This document shows positions 48,288-61,100 of a stretch of DNA of 64,000 bases, one piece after another. Every line of letters begins with the position of its first letter. Position 1 is the first letter of the stretch. Location: the NCBI GenBank assembly GCA_024734555.1, contig JANPWX010000055.1, forward strand, positions 3,242-67,241, given 5' to 3'. Under the pieces are notes generated by a model. It saw only the letters and a program-made list of their open reading frames with translations. It had not been told where the DNA came from and searched no databases. This DNA is from Trochalopteron elliotii. Taxonomy: Eukaryota > Chordata > Aves > Passeriformes > Leiothrichidae. The translations under genes were made by a program, and so were the position numbers.

Positions 48288-51200
48288 GTGAGTGGGGGCC
48301 GAGCGGCGGAACCAGGCGCGCTGCTCGGAGCCGGCCCGCGGGCAGCGCCGGCGGCAGCGGCACAGGAAGGGGCGGCAGCGCTGCTCGGCGGAGCGGGGAA
48401 AGTAGGAAGTGATGGGGAGCGGCGGGGGATGAGAGAAGTTCCCGAGCCGGGCCCGGGCGGCCGCGGTGCCAGCAGCGGTGCCGGGATCCCCTCTCGGCTC
48501 CTGCCGGGGCTGCGCCCCCGCGTCGGCCCCGAGCGCAGCACCAGAGCCCGCTCTCTGCCGGGCTCAAACGCCTTCCTACGGTCTTTATGTATAGCTGACC
48601 TTTTAATTAATTAATTCATTAAGTTTAATTGCCCGTCCGAGAATTTTTGACAAAGACGTAAAAGACAAAACCTTTGCTTTCTTGCTCATCGCCGTAATCA
48701 GCTCATTAAATGTGCATCCCTTTATTTCAGGTTTGTGTCCAGCACAATCTGGTTGTCAGTGATGAGGTATTTATAATCAGATGTTTAGCTTCATGGGGAT
48801 GCTCTTCCCTTGAGCTATTTCTCTTTGCGAGGTGAAAAGATGTATTTTAGCTGTGGCTACTTCACTGAGCCGCTGTTTGTTGCAAGTTTTCATTAACCGT
48901 GACCGCTTTAAATCACCCTTTTGGAATCCAGGAGGGAAAGCGTCAGCTCAGATGACTGAGGTACACTGATACATTTCTTTACGTTGATACATTTTTTAAA
49001 ACCATCCTGTAGTTGGGTTGCGTGACCTGTCCCGAGGGTGCGGTGATTCGCTCTGATGTTTGCAGGAGAGCTGCAGGAGCTTCAGTGGCTTTGTGGCATG
49101 TCCTGAAACCTTCGCTACTGGAAACAACTCCTGTGCTGCATGGTTGTAAGTGACACGATTGGCAAGGCAGGTCAAACTCTTGTAAATATCTGCTTAAACG
49201 TTACTGGTACCCTCGGAGTAGCAGTGAAACTTGCTAAGGCAAATTAACGTGTGCCTGGGTATTGCTCCTGTGTTTATGTTAGGCTCCCTGTGTTCTGAGA
49301 TCCCTGTGATGGGGGGGACTGTTGGTGTGAAAATGCAAACAATGAATGTCTAGGTTAACTTGGTGTGCTGCTGTTACTGGAAAAGAGCTGGTGTTCAAGG
49401 TCTTTTATATTTTTTGAAATCTTATTATTGCATCCAATCCTCGCTTTTCACTCTTTTGATCTGTTGACAAGTGTTTTTCCATGGTGCGTTCCTCTATTTG
49501 TTAATTTGGCGCCTCGTCTCTCCGTGACTCCCCATGTTGTCTCACATCTTTTGTTTTGCTGACTCTGACAACTTTAAATTCTGTCTGAAAATTTTTGCTT
49601 TCTGCAGCTTTTCATTGCTGGATATTGTTTCTCATTCTTGTTCTCCCCAGCACTTCCTTTTTGCTGGCAGGGTCTGTTGTTGGTCGGCGGTGGTGTTTTG
49701 TCTCATCACTGGGTTCTGTTATCCGGAGGAAGCTGAGCGTGCCGTGCTTTTGCTTTTCATTGTGTTTCTCCTTTCTGAGAACACCTGCTCGTGTCATGGA
49801 TGTTCTGGCTGGGGCTGGTGCTCCTGCAACTCTCACTTGAATATGTGTTGGCATCGCTCTGTCTCAGGATTCAGACTGCTGATCCTCCCCTGATCCCTTG
49901 GAGTTAAGGCAGGACATTTATTCCCAGTTTTATAGAGGAGAAGCCAAGATCCAGGCTTGCCTAGGGCACATGGGAGCTCTTACTAGAAGAAACAAGTGAG
50001 CTCGAGCCAACATTTTCTATCCAGGCTGTCTTTTAGCCAGAAAACCTGGCTCAAAAAAACTACCTGGGATGAGACAGGAGCTCAAGACTGCTGATGTACT
50101 GCTGCTGGTTTTTCAGCACAGCTTTTTTTGTGCACTGCTCCCTCGCATGGTAAAGGCAGCTGCAGAATCAGGAGGCTGGAGTGGAGGAGCTTCAGGAAGC
50201 TTGAAGTCAGCAGTGGAAAACTCCCATGGCTACTCAATGGGAATGCTGACCCCTCTGCTGGTGGTACAACAGCTTGGACTGAAATTTAAAATTGTGATGC
50301 CAAGTGACATTATCTGTGCCAGCTATTGCAATTGCTGCCTTTGGACTGGTTGCAGCAACACAGGAGGCAGAAAAACCTCTTATGTTCAGGGAAAAAGTTT
50401 GGCCAGCTGCACGTTTGGTGTGCCTTGCTGAACTCCTGCACTTTCTGCATTCCTGCAGGTTCTGTGCAAATCTCTGGAAACAAGAGGCCCAACCTTCCAA
50501 AGGTGGCCCTAGCTGGTGAGGAGAAGTGGGGTAGGATTGGGAATGATCACTTGCTTCCTTTGGCTGATGTGAATCCGTGTGTGATTACTCTTGCTCAGAT
50601 TGCTCAGGGTGCTGTTCTGAAAGGTTAGCTTGCCCAGCACCTCTCTTACACTACTGAGCCCACTGGGGAGTCTCATGCTGTTTCAAAAACTTGAAATCCA
50701 GCTCAGGGCTAGTGACTGTTCAGCAGAGACACAGTCCTGTTTATTTTAAGCTGTCAAAGGCTAATTGTTTCTTAAACAAAGCATGAGCGGGGCCATTCTA
50801 GAAATAAGGTTAAAAAGTGCACAGCACCTCTCCAAGCAGGGCAAGTCTGTCACATCAGTGGACATCACTCCTTGAAGGGTTGATCCAGCTCAACACATGA
50901 GTTTTGAGGGAGATTTTGAAGCATAGGCTGTTTCTTGAATTTTGGAGTATTTTTCCTCACTTGCCAGTGCAGAAATTTTCACATGCTCAGTGTTCCCAGA
51001 AAACTAAAAGCTGAGAGGAAGATGCAGCTGAGCTGTCCAGATCATGTGCTGGGCCAGGTTAATATCTACTGTAACCTGAGTGTGGAAATCTTGCTCTGGT
51101 ACAGTTTAGGAAGTATAAACCATCTCTTTAGGAGACAGAAGATCTGTGGCCCTGTGTCCAGGGGAGCATGCTGAGAGGTGCTAAATGAGAGCAGGAGTGC

Positions 51201-54200
51201 CTTTCCACACCTCCCTCTACAAAGAGGGTTTGAGAATTGCTGGAAGTACATTCTGTAAGTGGATCCCAAAAGCTTGTAACAGTTCTTGGAGCTGGGAGTA
51301 GCCTGTGTCCTTGCCCTCACCCTCCTTGTCTCTGAATGGTTTCAGTGCTATGAACAGCTGTTGGATGTGAGCATGAAGGCTCTGCTTTCAGCTTTGATCC
51401 CTCTTAGCCAGAAGAGGAAACTGAACCTCTCTTCTGCAGCTGGGGTTAGTGTGGTAGGGTGGGATGGGAGCAGGGAAGTTGGGCACTGCTGCTTCAGTTC
51501 TTGTTCTTTATTTTAAAAGAGAGCAGTTTTGCTCAGTTTTGGAGGAAGAGGTGTAACCATCTGTCTCCAGGAGAATGTTCTAGGCTGTGAATCCCACAAG
51601 GAGAGAGGCACTTCTGGATCATGGTAAAGGAGAGGGTTTCAGGCCTCAGCATTCGCCACTGGCTACTGCAGACCTTTGTATTCTTGAGGTACTGAGAGCC
51701 CAAGAAATTCCCTGCTCTTTTGTTCTGCTTGGCTTTGGACTTCCTTGGGGTTTGGATGCAGCTTTGAGGTGCTGATGATGTTTTCCTACCTCAAGGCTCT
51801 CTGGGTTTCCTCACCTGCCCTCCTTCCTTTTAAAAAATGAGAATGCTTTTGGATGTATGAGCTGATAGTCGAGGAAATGTTTGGGAAAAGCAATTAACAT
51901 CCATTGGTAGCATTCTGTCATTGCAAGATAGGTTTGGTACTGGATTATTGAACTGTGCTAATTCTGTAAGGCTTTCACTTATTTCTTTAGCTTGTAGTGT
52001 GTTTTGACTCCTGCCCATTTGGAGGCCTTATATCCCACAGGATATGTGTGGCAGGGCCAGGCAATGGATCCAGTGATCTCACATTGTCCTAGGCTGGTGT
52101 TGAGACCACCTTTCCCAGTATTTTGGCTGTCAATGCTTTCAGTGATGCATGGTGGCAGTTAAAACTGTGTTAATCACCTATCAGTGCAATGAGGGGATGA
52201 AAATATTCTTGCCTGGAGAGGTGGAAAAAAAAAAGTAAGTAATGATAATGGCCAAGCTCAGCTGTAGGAAAGTTTTTAACATGGGCCTGTTAGTCACCAT
52301 GGGGAGCTGCATTCCTGTCCCACCTCCATAAATGTGCAGAGAGAGATCTCCTGGAACATAATTAGTGGAGCATGCAGCAGGACCTGCCTGCTCCGTGATA
52401 GATGGCCCTGAATGACGAGGGGTGCTGAGATTTACTTCTAATTAGCAGCAAGAATTGTGTTGTAAAATATTTTGGACTCATTTCCTTGCATGTAATGTTG
52501 ATTTTTCTTGAACAACTTCTCTTAATTTGTGAAGGTGCGTGCTTGCTGGAACTTTCTTACTCAAAATATCCCAGATTTATTCAGGCTTCTTCACTGGGTT
52601 TTTGTGAGTTAGTTGTCTTGTGGAACTTGGGCTTCACAGAGGGGTTGAGTCAATCATACTCTGCGGAGAGACAAGATTAAGTAGAAAGTGCTTATGAAGC
52701 AGCATAAATCAAAATGTGGCAAGTATAACAAAGGCTAAAATATGTCATCTTGGTGGCTTCAGGAATGGTGCTAAGAGAAAAGACGTAGTGACTGATGATG
52801 CTTCCAGGACACCAATGTAGTGTTTTCATCCTACGGTTAAGGAACAGAGTATCTGTCCTTTAATTAATAGCAGATTTTTCTTTCATGTGCCAGCTGGAAA
52901 AAGGGAATTAGTCAGAAAAGAATAAAAAGCCTGAAGAAAGTGAGAGTGGTATAACTAGAATTAATCATAATTTGACTCAGACACATAGAGAATAAAATAA
53001 TACCTAAAAGAGAGACTCCCTAAAAGGTAGTATGAATTTCAGCTTTTCTGTGGGAAAAAGTACTTGTATGTTTTGTTTCCTAGGTACTTTATCCTCTAGA
53101 CTGATAGAACCAATGAAATTTGACAGTTTTGATTGTGTGATTCTGATTTTTTGTTTTGAATACTCTTGGCAGGATTGGCATTTTCAGGAATATGTTCTCT
53201 TGGTTGTCTTTCTAATGCAACAGCCCTGATCTGAATTCTGCAGCTACTTTGAATATATGGTGATGTACACTTTTCAGCTGCACAGTGTATTTCTTTTCTG
53301 TGATAATTAATAAGCTTTATTGGATGCATTATTAACTGCTTTCATTGATCTTACAATAAATGCCATGTAAGTGGAGATGTAGGCATATAAATACACCTCT
53401 GTATCTTGCATACCTTGCTATTCAATCCGTGTATCAAAGCTCATATCCTCTGTAATTATCCACTCTCACCAGCAATTAGGCACGGCTCCAGCTTTTATAA
53501 CAACCTTATTTTGATGCTTGTTTCAAATACTCTAACAGCAGTGCCATCTTTAAATAAACAATGAGACAAAGCTTTCCATAAAGCAGCCTCAGGGGAATGC
53601 AGCAGGCCATGAGCCCCAGGGGAAGTTGGTTTGTTTCAGAAGTTTTACTTGTTCACAGAGCACAGCCTCGGTGTGAGGGAACATAACATTAGACTTAATT
53701 ACAGTAGTATGATTTATGATGCTGTATGATTAAATGTAATATCCTTGGTTCAAAGGGCTCATTCTCAAACAGAATTGGAGAGAAAATGGGGGTCAGGGAA
53801 GGAGCTGATGGGATTGATGTGGGAGTGAGTTTACCCATAAGCTCTGTGGTGGTAACTGGAAATAAGAGAGGACTTGGATTTTGGATGGAGACAGGACATA
53901 CAACTTCTGTCGTTCTCAGCTGGGCTGTGGGTGATGAGGGGAGTAGTTGGGAAAGAGGGGGGAGATTGTTTGACCTGTGTGACCTGAAATCTTTTTTACC
54001 TCGTTTTTACATAGTGAGGGGATTAAATAAGACCAGCTTTGCATGCTTCTTGGTGTCACTAGAAACCACAGTTACCCTGTATTTTAAAAGTCCTGCAGAG
54101 GAAGAATTCAATCTCTGACTTCCCCAGCCTGGAAGATTGTTTCCCAGGAGGCACATGGACCTTGGCTAAGCCAAGGTGTTTCACAGCACGGCAAGGTCTT

Positions 54201-57200
54201 TGGAACCCTCCACTGCCAGCGCTGCTTGGCTGGAGCCTGAGCCTGTTTGTTGGGCAACAGCACAAAGCCATGTCCTCTGCACTTGAAAGTCTGGTTTGTG
54301 CTTGCTTTGAAAGGTCAGCCACTTCTTGTAGCAGAAAAGGGATGCAGGTGAAGCTCCATCACTTTGATACTGTTGGTATCAAAATGGAGAAAAGAAAACC
54401 AACAGTTGTTCAAGGTTTACTTTTTACCTTGTCTGTGCTGTGTTTTGTCAGTTGATCAGAGATGCATATTTTAATTCCATTAAGGACATAATCCCCCTTA
54501 TGACTGATTCCTTTGCATCTTCATTTGTTATTTGTAAATCTGATTCCATCTAATTACTTGAACCAGCAGTTCCAGCACTATGTAGGTGTGTAGACACTTC
54601 CTGACACAAGTCCTGGTTTCAGCTGTTTATTGTGCTAAACCTTGATGTTTGGGACCCAGGGTAGGTGCCTGGAGCTGGATGGTTTGCTGTGGAAAGTTTC
54701 AAGTAAAATGGCCTTTCTGAGAACAGGATTAGCCAAAAAACCCCAAACAACCACCAAACCAAACAAAAAAAGCATGTTATCCCCATTTGTTTAAAACTCC
54801 CCGAGTCTTGCTGAGATGTGTGTCAAGAATCTTCCTGACCTGCAGGGCTCTCTCCAATGCCAGTTCTCCAGTATGGAGTGCTTGTCCTTCTCTGCCCCTG
54901 TGGAGTTTTGCCCAGGTTTAGGAGGTGTAAGTTGAGGAAGGATTTCACCCTAAGACTTCTTGAGTCGTGACACCTGCCTCTTGCTGGGGGCCAGCAGTTT
55001 TACCTGGCAGGGACAGCTTCCCTCTGCTGACACTGGGCACCAAGAGCCCTCAACCTGACCTGAATCTGTGTGGGAGGTGAATCCCAAGTCCCAGGATTTC
55101 CAGATTCCTTTCCTGAGGCGTCACAGGAGAGCTTCAGTTGTCCAGCTGCTTTGTGTTCTCTGGAAAAGTAAAAAGAATTTCTGGTTTTTTTCTGTGCCTC
55201 AGCTAATTTCAAATATGAAACAAAATGAGAAATGACATTCTTGCTTAGGTGAGGCTTTGGAAACATGAAAGACACGGTTAAAATGTACTTATTCATGTCT
55301 GATATTAAGTACTGCTTGAGGTTTTGAGGGGCTGTTTCGGCTGTGGTAGCCAAAGGTTGTGTCAGGAATGGTCTTGTTGCTCTTGTTGCTGGTTTTGTGA
55401 CTCTTTCTGTGCCTCCTCTGCCTACCTCTTATCCTCATTCGTTTGCATGTTTTGATTGCTGTTGAGTAGAAGCAAAGCGTTGTCCAAAGTATGTGACTTA
55501 AAACCAGTTCTTATTCATTGCTGAGTAACAAAGGAAAGAGGATCATGAGGAGTGGGCTATAGGCTGCAGAAAAGAGTGTGAGGAAAACGGCCTCTGCTGT
55601 CCTTCCAGTGCTCCCTTGCTGGATGATGAAAAGGGAAGAAGGAAGAGATGTGTTGATGAATTTAGGATGAGAAATGAGCAGAGCAAGTGTTAGAAGGGAA
55701 GTGGGGCTGAAGAAGAGCAGGAGCTGCAGTTATCAAGAGATCTGCAGCCCCTGCTGAGAGAAAATAGCTCTGAAAGCTATTGACAAACTTGGTTCTTTTC
55801 AAAGGGAAGAAGTCAGCTTGCCATTGCCACTGTTTACTTTGCTATTTCAAATGTTTGAGGCCTGTACTAAGGCTGGTGAAGTTTCAAATACTTGAACAGT
55901 TGTTTGTTTTTTATTCTGAAGGTTTTTGACTTTGTCCAGGAAAATCAATGTTTTATATCACCTTCTCTAAGGGAATGTCTGAGGTAAAATGCCAGTTCCT
56001 CACAAAGAAATTGCAGCTTTGAGATTGCCTGTGATACTTTTTGTAACAAGAAAAGTTAGATATAACAAATTGTGGTACTTGGTAATCTTCTTCTATAATA
56101 AAGTTTGGGCAATTCATTTGAAATGTCCCTTTAGGTCATTGCTGCTGCATGAGTGAAGGTATTAGATTGAAATTTATATGAAAATACTTGGCAGGAGGAG
56201 GCTGGAAGAGCATATCCAAATGTGGTGGTTATCACTGTGGGTGCCTTCCAACTCAGCTTGCTCTGTGATTCTGTGATTTGACAGCAAGTTAAGCTTCCTC
56301 CAGCTCTTTTCTGTATGATATTAAAACAGTAGTCAAGTTTTTGTTCTTTGACCTCTGACAGATAAAAATCAATGTCATTTAAAAGGAAAATCAACAAACA
56401 AACCCTGAAACGAGGCTCTTTATTTGAAGCTCAAAATACAGTAACTTCTTGTGATTCAGTGCTTGGGCTTCTTATCTTGATTTTCTCTTAGAGGCTTGTT
56501 TGAATTTCAAACAGCTTTTTTATTCCCTGCACTTGACACACACAGGTTAATCAGTGCTGCAGGGGCAGTTGAAAGCACGCAGAATTAGGAAAACAACTAT
56601 TTAAATTCTTAGTAAGCCCCAGACTTTTTATACGTGCTTCCCACAGTTAAAAGACAATAATCCAGTTCTTAAGAGTAAATTTTGGGTAGTTGTGTCACTT
56701 TGGGCACTGTGATGTGGAATATTTAATTCGGCAGCTTTAGAGGGCAGCAAAGTTGGATGTGAGCGGTATAATTTTGTCCTGAATCTCACAATACCTGACT
56801 TGATTTGTAAAATCCCAACTCCTACAGCTCTCTCACTTTTGGATGTCCTCAGCTTCTCCCTCGTGTACTTCGCTAAAACATTCTCAGTCATCTTTTCAGT
56901 CTGGCTAATATTTTTTTTACTGTTCAGAAACAATAAATAAAGAGAGGAAGCAAAACCAATGTATTAGGAAAGACTGGATATCACTTTTGAAAACACTGAG
57001 AGCAGATCTTTGTTCAGTTGTGAATGCCAAAAAATGTTCAAATGCATCACTAAGCAAGTTTCATTCTTCTGATCAAAGAATAAAAGTCTTCATAGAAATT
57101 TGGGGTTTTAAAAAATCCTTTATTAAAAAAAGAAAACAAAACCAAATCAACAAACTGTGTGGAGTGAACAAGGTTAGCTGCCTGTTAGGGGTGTTTTCTT

Positions 57201-57785
57201 TGATGTTTTGGACAATTTTTTTAGGTTATCAGTTTTTGCTAAGGTGGTCTCTCTTTCATCTGAACGCACTGTCCTTGCTTTGCTGTGTGGCGCTGAGGGT
57301 GCCGATCCATAAATTCCTGTTCCAAATTTGACAGGGCTCAGTGAGCTTGGCTCTTTACAGGGAGCAGAAAAGTCAGGCTTTAGTGGAGAGTTTTGTGGAA
57401 TTTCAATAGAGTAAAATGAGGTTTTCCATCAGGCTTGCCCATATAAAAATCAGGTAGAGCAACATCTATAATGCTTCCCAGGTTGAAAACAGAACTTTGT
57501 AAGTCAAACTTTTCCATCAAACAGGTTTCCTAAGTCCTGAACTGATGTATAAGTATCTTGGATTTTAGTGTTGCTGTGAGAACTGTAAAGCTGATCACTT
57601 CACTAAATACAGGAAGTCCAAGTTTCAAATAAGATTTTCAGGTATCGCTGTAGATAACCTTACTTATCATTGTAGCATGTTATTTCTAAAGAATAGCCTT
57701 GCCTTTAAATCATAAAAGTATAAAATAACATACAGAAAAATTATTGAATTTTTAATTTTGGTGGTGAGGAGGTAACAACTTATTT
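48288..57785 (+). other. ITPR2: ITPR2 intron 1, first part
   Basis: After the CpG-rich start it becomes AT-rich. No further ITPR2 exon is seen; the next one should encode LVDDRCVVHPEAGD-like sequence. It contains an AT tract (48601-48625), an A/C-rich tract (54735-54775), a possible CR1 tail (56219-56278), and ORFs of about 120-130 codons with no family resemblance. Confidence 0.75.
56219..56278 (+). mobile_element. possible CR1 LINE tail, very diverged
   Basis: gggtgccttccaactcagc followed by ctctgtgattctgtgatt resembles the CR1 3' end, but the upstream body is not recognisable. Confidence 0.45.
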
Positions 57786-58184
57786 GTGTCAGGCTGGCCA
57801 AGCTGATTAAAGGGATGGAGCATCTCCCCTGTGAGGAAAGGCTGAGAGAACTGGAATTGTTCACCTGAAGGGAGCCCACAGGAAAGATGGAGAGAAACTC
57901 TTGACAAAGGCCTGGAGTGACAGCACAAAGGGGAATGGCTTCACACTGACAGATGGAGTATCAGGAAGAAATTCTTCCTGTGAGGGTGGAGAGGCCCTGG
58001 CACAGGGTGCCCAGAGAAACTGTGGCTTCCCCTGGATCCCTGGCAGTGTCCAAGGCCAGGCTGGATGGGGCTTGGAGCAAACTGGGATAGTGGAAGGTGT
58101 CCCTGCCCATGGTAGGGCATTGTAATGAGATGATTTTTAAGGACCCTTCCAGCCCAGGCCATTCTATGATATTATATATTCTTT
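57786..58184 (+). mobile_element. CR1 LINE fragment (3' end) in ITPR2 intron 1
   Basis: About 400 bp, the longest clear copy. It includes gaaaggctgagagaactgga, gaggccctggcacagggtgc, caaggccaggctggatgggg and ggtgtccctgcccatggtag, ending ccattctatgatattatat. Sense to ITPR2. Confidence 0.95.
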
Positions 58185-61100
58185 TTCTCAGAAAAAATAA
58201 GGCACAAAATCATTGCAAAGCTTCATGGCATTATTCCCTGTATAAGTGATTCAAGATGTAGATCCTTCTCCTGCAAATTTGTGGACTTAAACTGCAAAGA
58301 TGTCATGAGGCAATGTTTCAAAAGAACCTGTTGAATAGGATAGAAATTCAGATTTTTTACTTCCCTGGCTGGATCTTCAGGACTATTAAAAGGAAAGTTA
58401 GGATTTGATCAAGAAACCCCTCAGGGGCAGAGAGCTGGCTGTTCAGAGAGGGCGCTGCTGTGGCCCCTGGGCAGCTGCAGGGTCTGGGTTAGAGGTTTGC
58501 TCAGTTTGTGTTAGCAGTGACTTCTCTTGCAGAAACAAAACAAGGTCAGGACCTGGCAGGCAATTAAGTCTTGTCTGTATTAACTTTTGTAGTTGAACAG
58601 GTTTTTCTGTCACTGAAGGCAAGGACCAATGAATGTCCCACACTCCCTCCCCCTGTAATATCTAGGATACAGGAAAACCATGGTATGTAAAGTTTGGTTA
58701 TAACAGCTCATTTGGGGCCATGTTGTGCACGGGGCTGGTGGAGTCAAACTCTCCATTTCATCTGATCCATTTCCTTTCTGTGCCAGATTAAACTGTCCCT
58801 GTGATTAGGCTGCTCTTAATGGAACTGTTTTCCTTCAGCAGAGCTGGAAGTGGAACAGTGCTGGTTTGAGTGTTCAGGCATGGATCTAAAGTATGTTTGA
58901 AGGGAAACAGTGGATTAAGGGGTGGGACACAAGCAGAGGAGCCACTAGTGCAAGGTTGTTGACAAACTGTGGAATACAAACAAAGACTCCAAGTTCTGGG
59001 CTGTGCTCTTTTATAAGCATTGGTCTGGTGAGCTGTTTAAATTGTTTTATATACCAGTAGTGACAAAGCTAGTTAGTTCATTAAGGTTCCCATGTGTCAA
59101 AAGTTGTGCTGTTTTATTTTAAGTACGTGTCTAAAGACAGAGAATTTATCATTTTGAGAAAACTCTGTGCTGAAGAGAGTCTTGCACTTGCTGGCATTGT
59201 TGTTATGCTCACTTATTGGGGGGAACCTTGTTGACAGATAAGTATAATTAATGTTCTTCATTTGTAATGGAGGTGAGGGAGAAAATCCTGCTTCCTTTCT
59301 GCAACCTGATAACTGGAGCAATAGAAGTCACCATCCAAAGCACTTATGCTTGGTAAAGCTGCATAAAAGCTGGGCTGTGTTACCCAAGAGACTTCTTATA
59401 AAGAAATTCAGCATCATCAGAGCAAGGTGTACAGGCCTGAATGAGTACAGAGAACACAAGAGAAAAACATCAGTCATAGACAAGAAAATCTGCTGACCCA
59501 AGAGCAATAAAATGAGTGTGCCACTGAGCACTCTTCTCTCTGAAAACTGCTATCAAAGAAACTCCTGATGTTTGATATGTCCTGGGTTCAGTAAAACAAG
59601 AATTCACAAGTTCTCGGACTCATTGGACTCAGTGATCTTAGAGATATTTTCCAACCTAAATGATGCTATGATTATATAAAACTATTTCCAAATGACTGAT
59701 AAAAAATACCTGACACCATCTCAAACTTTTCTTTATGGCAGAAACAGCCCTTAAGTCTCCAGAATTGACATAATTGCTTCAGACTAACAGTAATCTGGTA
59801 TCATGGGATGAATCCAGCTTCCAAAGTCTAAATTTGTGACTGGTATTCATGTGGTCCATGGTGCAAGAAGCAATAACAGAAAAGAAAAGATTTTAGAGAG
59901 AATTGATATTATTTCTAATACAAGAACTGGAAGCCTTGGGGGTGGAATTATAGCAATAATAAAAATGCCATCTGGAAAAAGGGCTGGGTGCATCAGTAGG
60001 AGTCAAAGCAAAGAGGTTTCCTAGTGACACTTTGGGTGGTGATTTGCAGGGGAAAGTGAAACCTTTTACAGGCAGCAATTAAAAACTGTCCAGGCAAGTT
60101 AGGGAAATGAGTGGCAAATAAAGCCACTTTTCAACAGCAGGGTGGGGTCACTGAGTTGGTCAAAAATGTATTTGCTGTGGTTCTGATCTATTTTTTCCCA
60201 CAAAATATAGGTGAGGGGGGCTTTGGATTGCTTCGTGTTTGAGCCTCAACAGAATCTTGACTTTAGCAATGACCTCACAGATCAGTTCCTCAGCTGTGGA
60301 AACACAGGTATGAGAAAGCAAGGGGCAGCTTGGAAGGTGATACAGTAGGACAGAAATTTTTGAACTCTTTGGGGAGACCTCCTCTTGGTGCTTAAAATTT
60401 CAGATGTTTTCATTTCAATTTATCTGAGGAAGGACTATGTGGTCAGTGCTGTGCTGAGGCATCTTGAGAGCAGCTGACACATTTCACTGTAGGAATTAAT
60501 AGGGCTGTGCCTTCATGGATGCTCACAGATCTGCGAGCAACAGGGTCACCTTGATGCCTCACCCAAATTAACTCTTGACAGATATTGCCTTAGGCAGAAG
60601 ATCCAGGAACTATTTCAAGGAATGGCTGCTGAAAAAGGCATCACTTTTTCTTTCCTTCTCACAACTTTCAAAGCCTTCTGAATTAGGTGCAAAACCTCCT
60701 GAATCATTCACCTGATGAATGTATTGCTCCTGGAACAGATTTCAGACCAGCCAAAAGCTTTCACAGGAGACCATTTGGGCTCTTGCCATCATCTGAAAGT
60801 GCAGCATTCCCTCAAAGTGGCATGATCAAGGTTTTCTGATCTCATGAGGCACATTTGGAATTTAGAATTGAGGTAGTACACAGGTAGTTATATTCATTCA
60901 GAAATTGTATCATGACTTTGAAACTGCTGAAACTGGGGGTGCTGGAAGAGTCATGGCTGATTTGCAAAATGTGTGATTTGGTGGCATGTAAGCACAAAGT
61001 GGAAAATGGTGTAGGAAATGTGACACTGGCAGGACAGATAAAAGAGGGAGCCCAGCTCAACAGTGTCTTCTGGAGGCATCGCTGGAGTGTGTGGCTGAGG

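Larger units (their letters stand above)
48148..48560 (+). promoter_or_regulatory. ITPR2: CpG island at the ITPR2 start
   Basis: Strong local enrichment of G+C and CpG, for example gaaccaggcgcgctgctcgg and cggcccgcgggcagcgccgg, against an AT-rich background. It covers the first coding exon and the start of intron 1. Its left part is hidden by the gap. Confidence 0.8.

Noticed and set aside
47639..48567. Long ORFs running through the N gap
   Set aside because: They are artefacts of translating N. Only the ITPR2 exon to the right of the gap is supported.
50069..50431. 120-codon ORF in ITPR2 intron 1
   Set aside because: No resemblance to ITPR2 or any other family and no splice context; likely chance.
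53726..54118. 130-codon ORF in ITPR2 intron 1
   Set aside because: Gly/Val-rich but without a recognisable domain or splice sites; treated as intronic noise.
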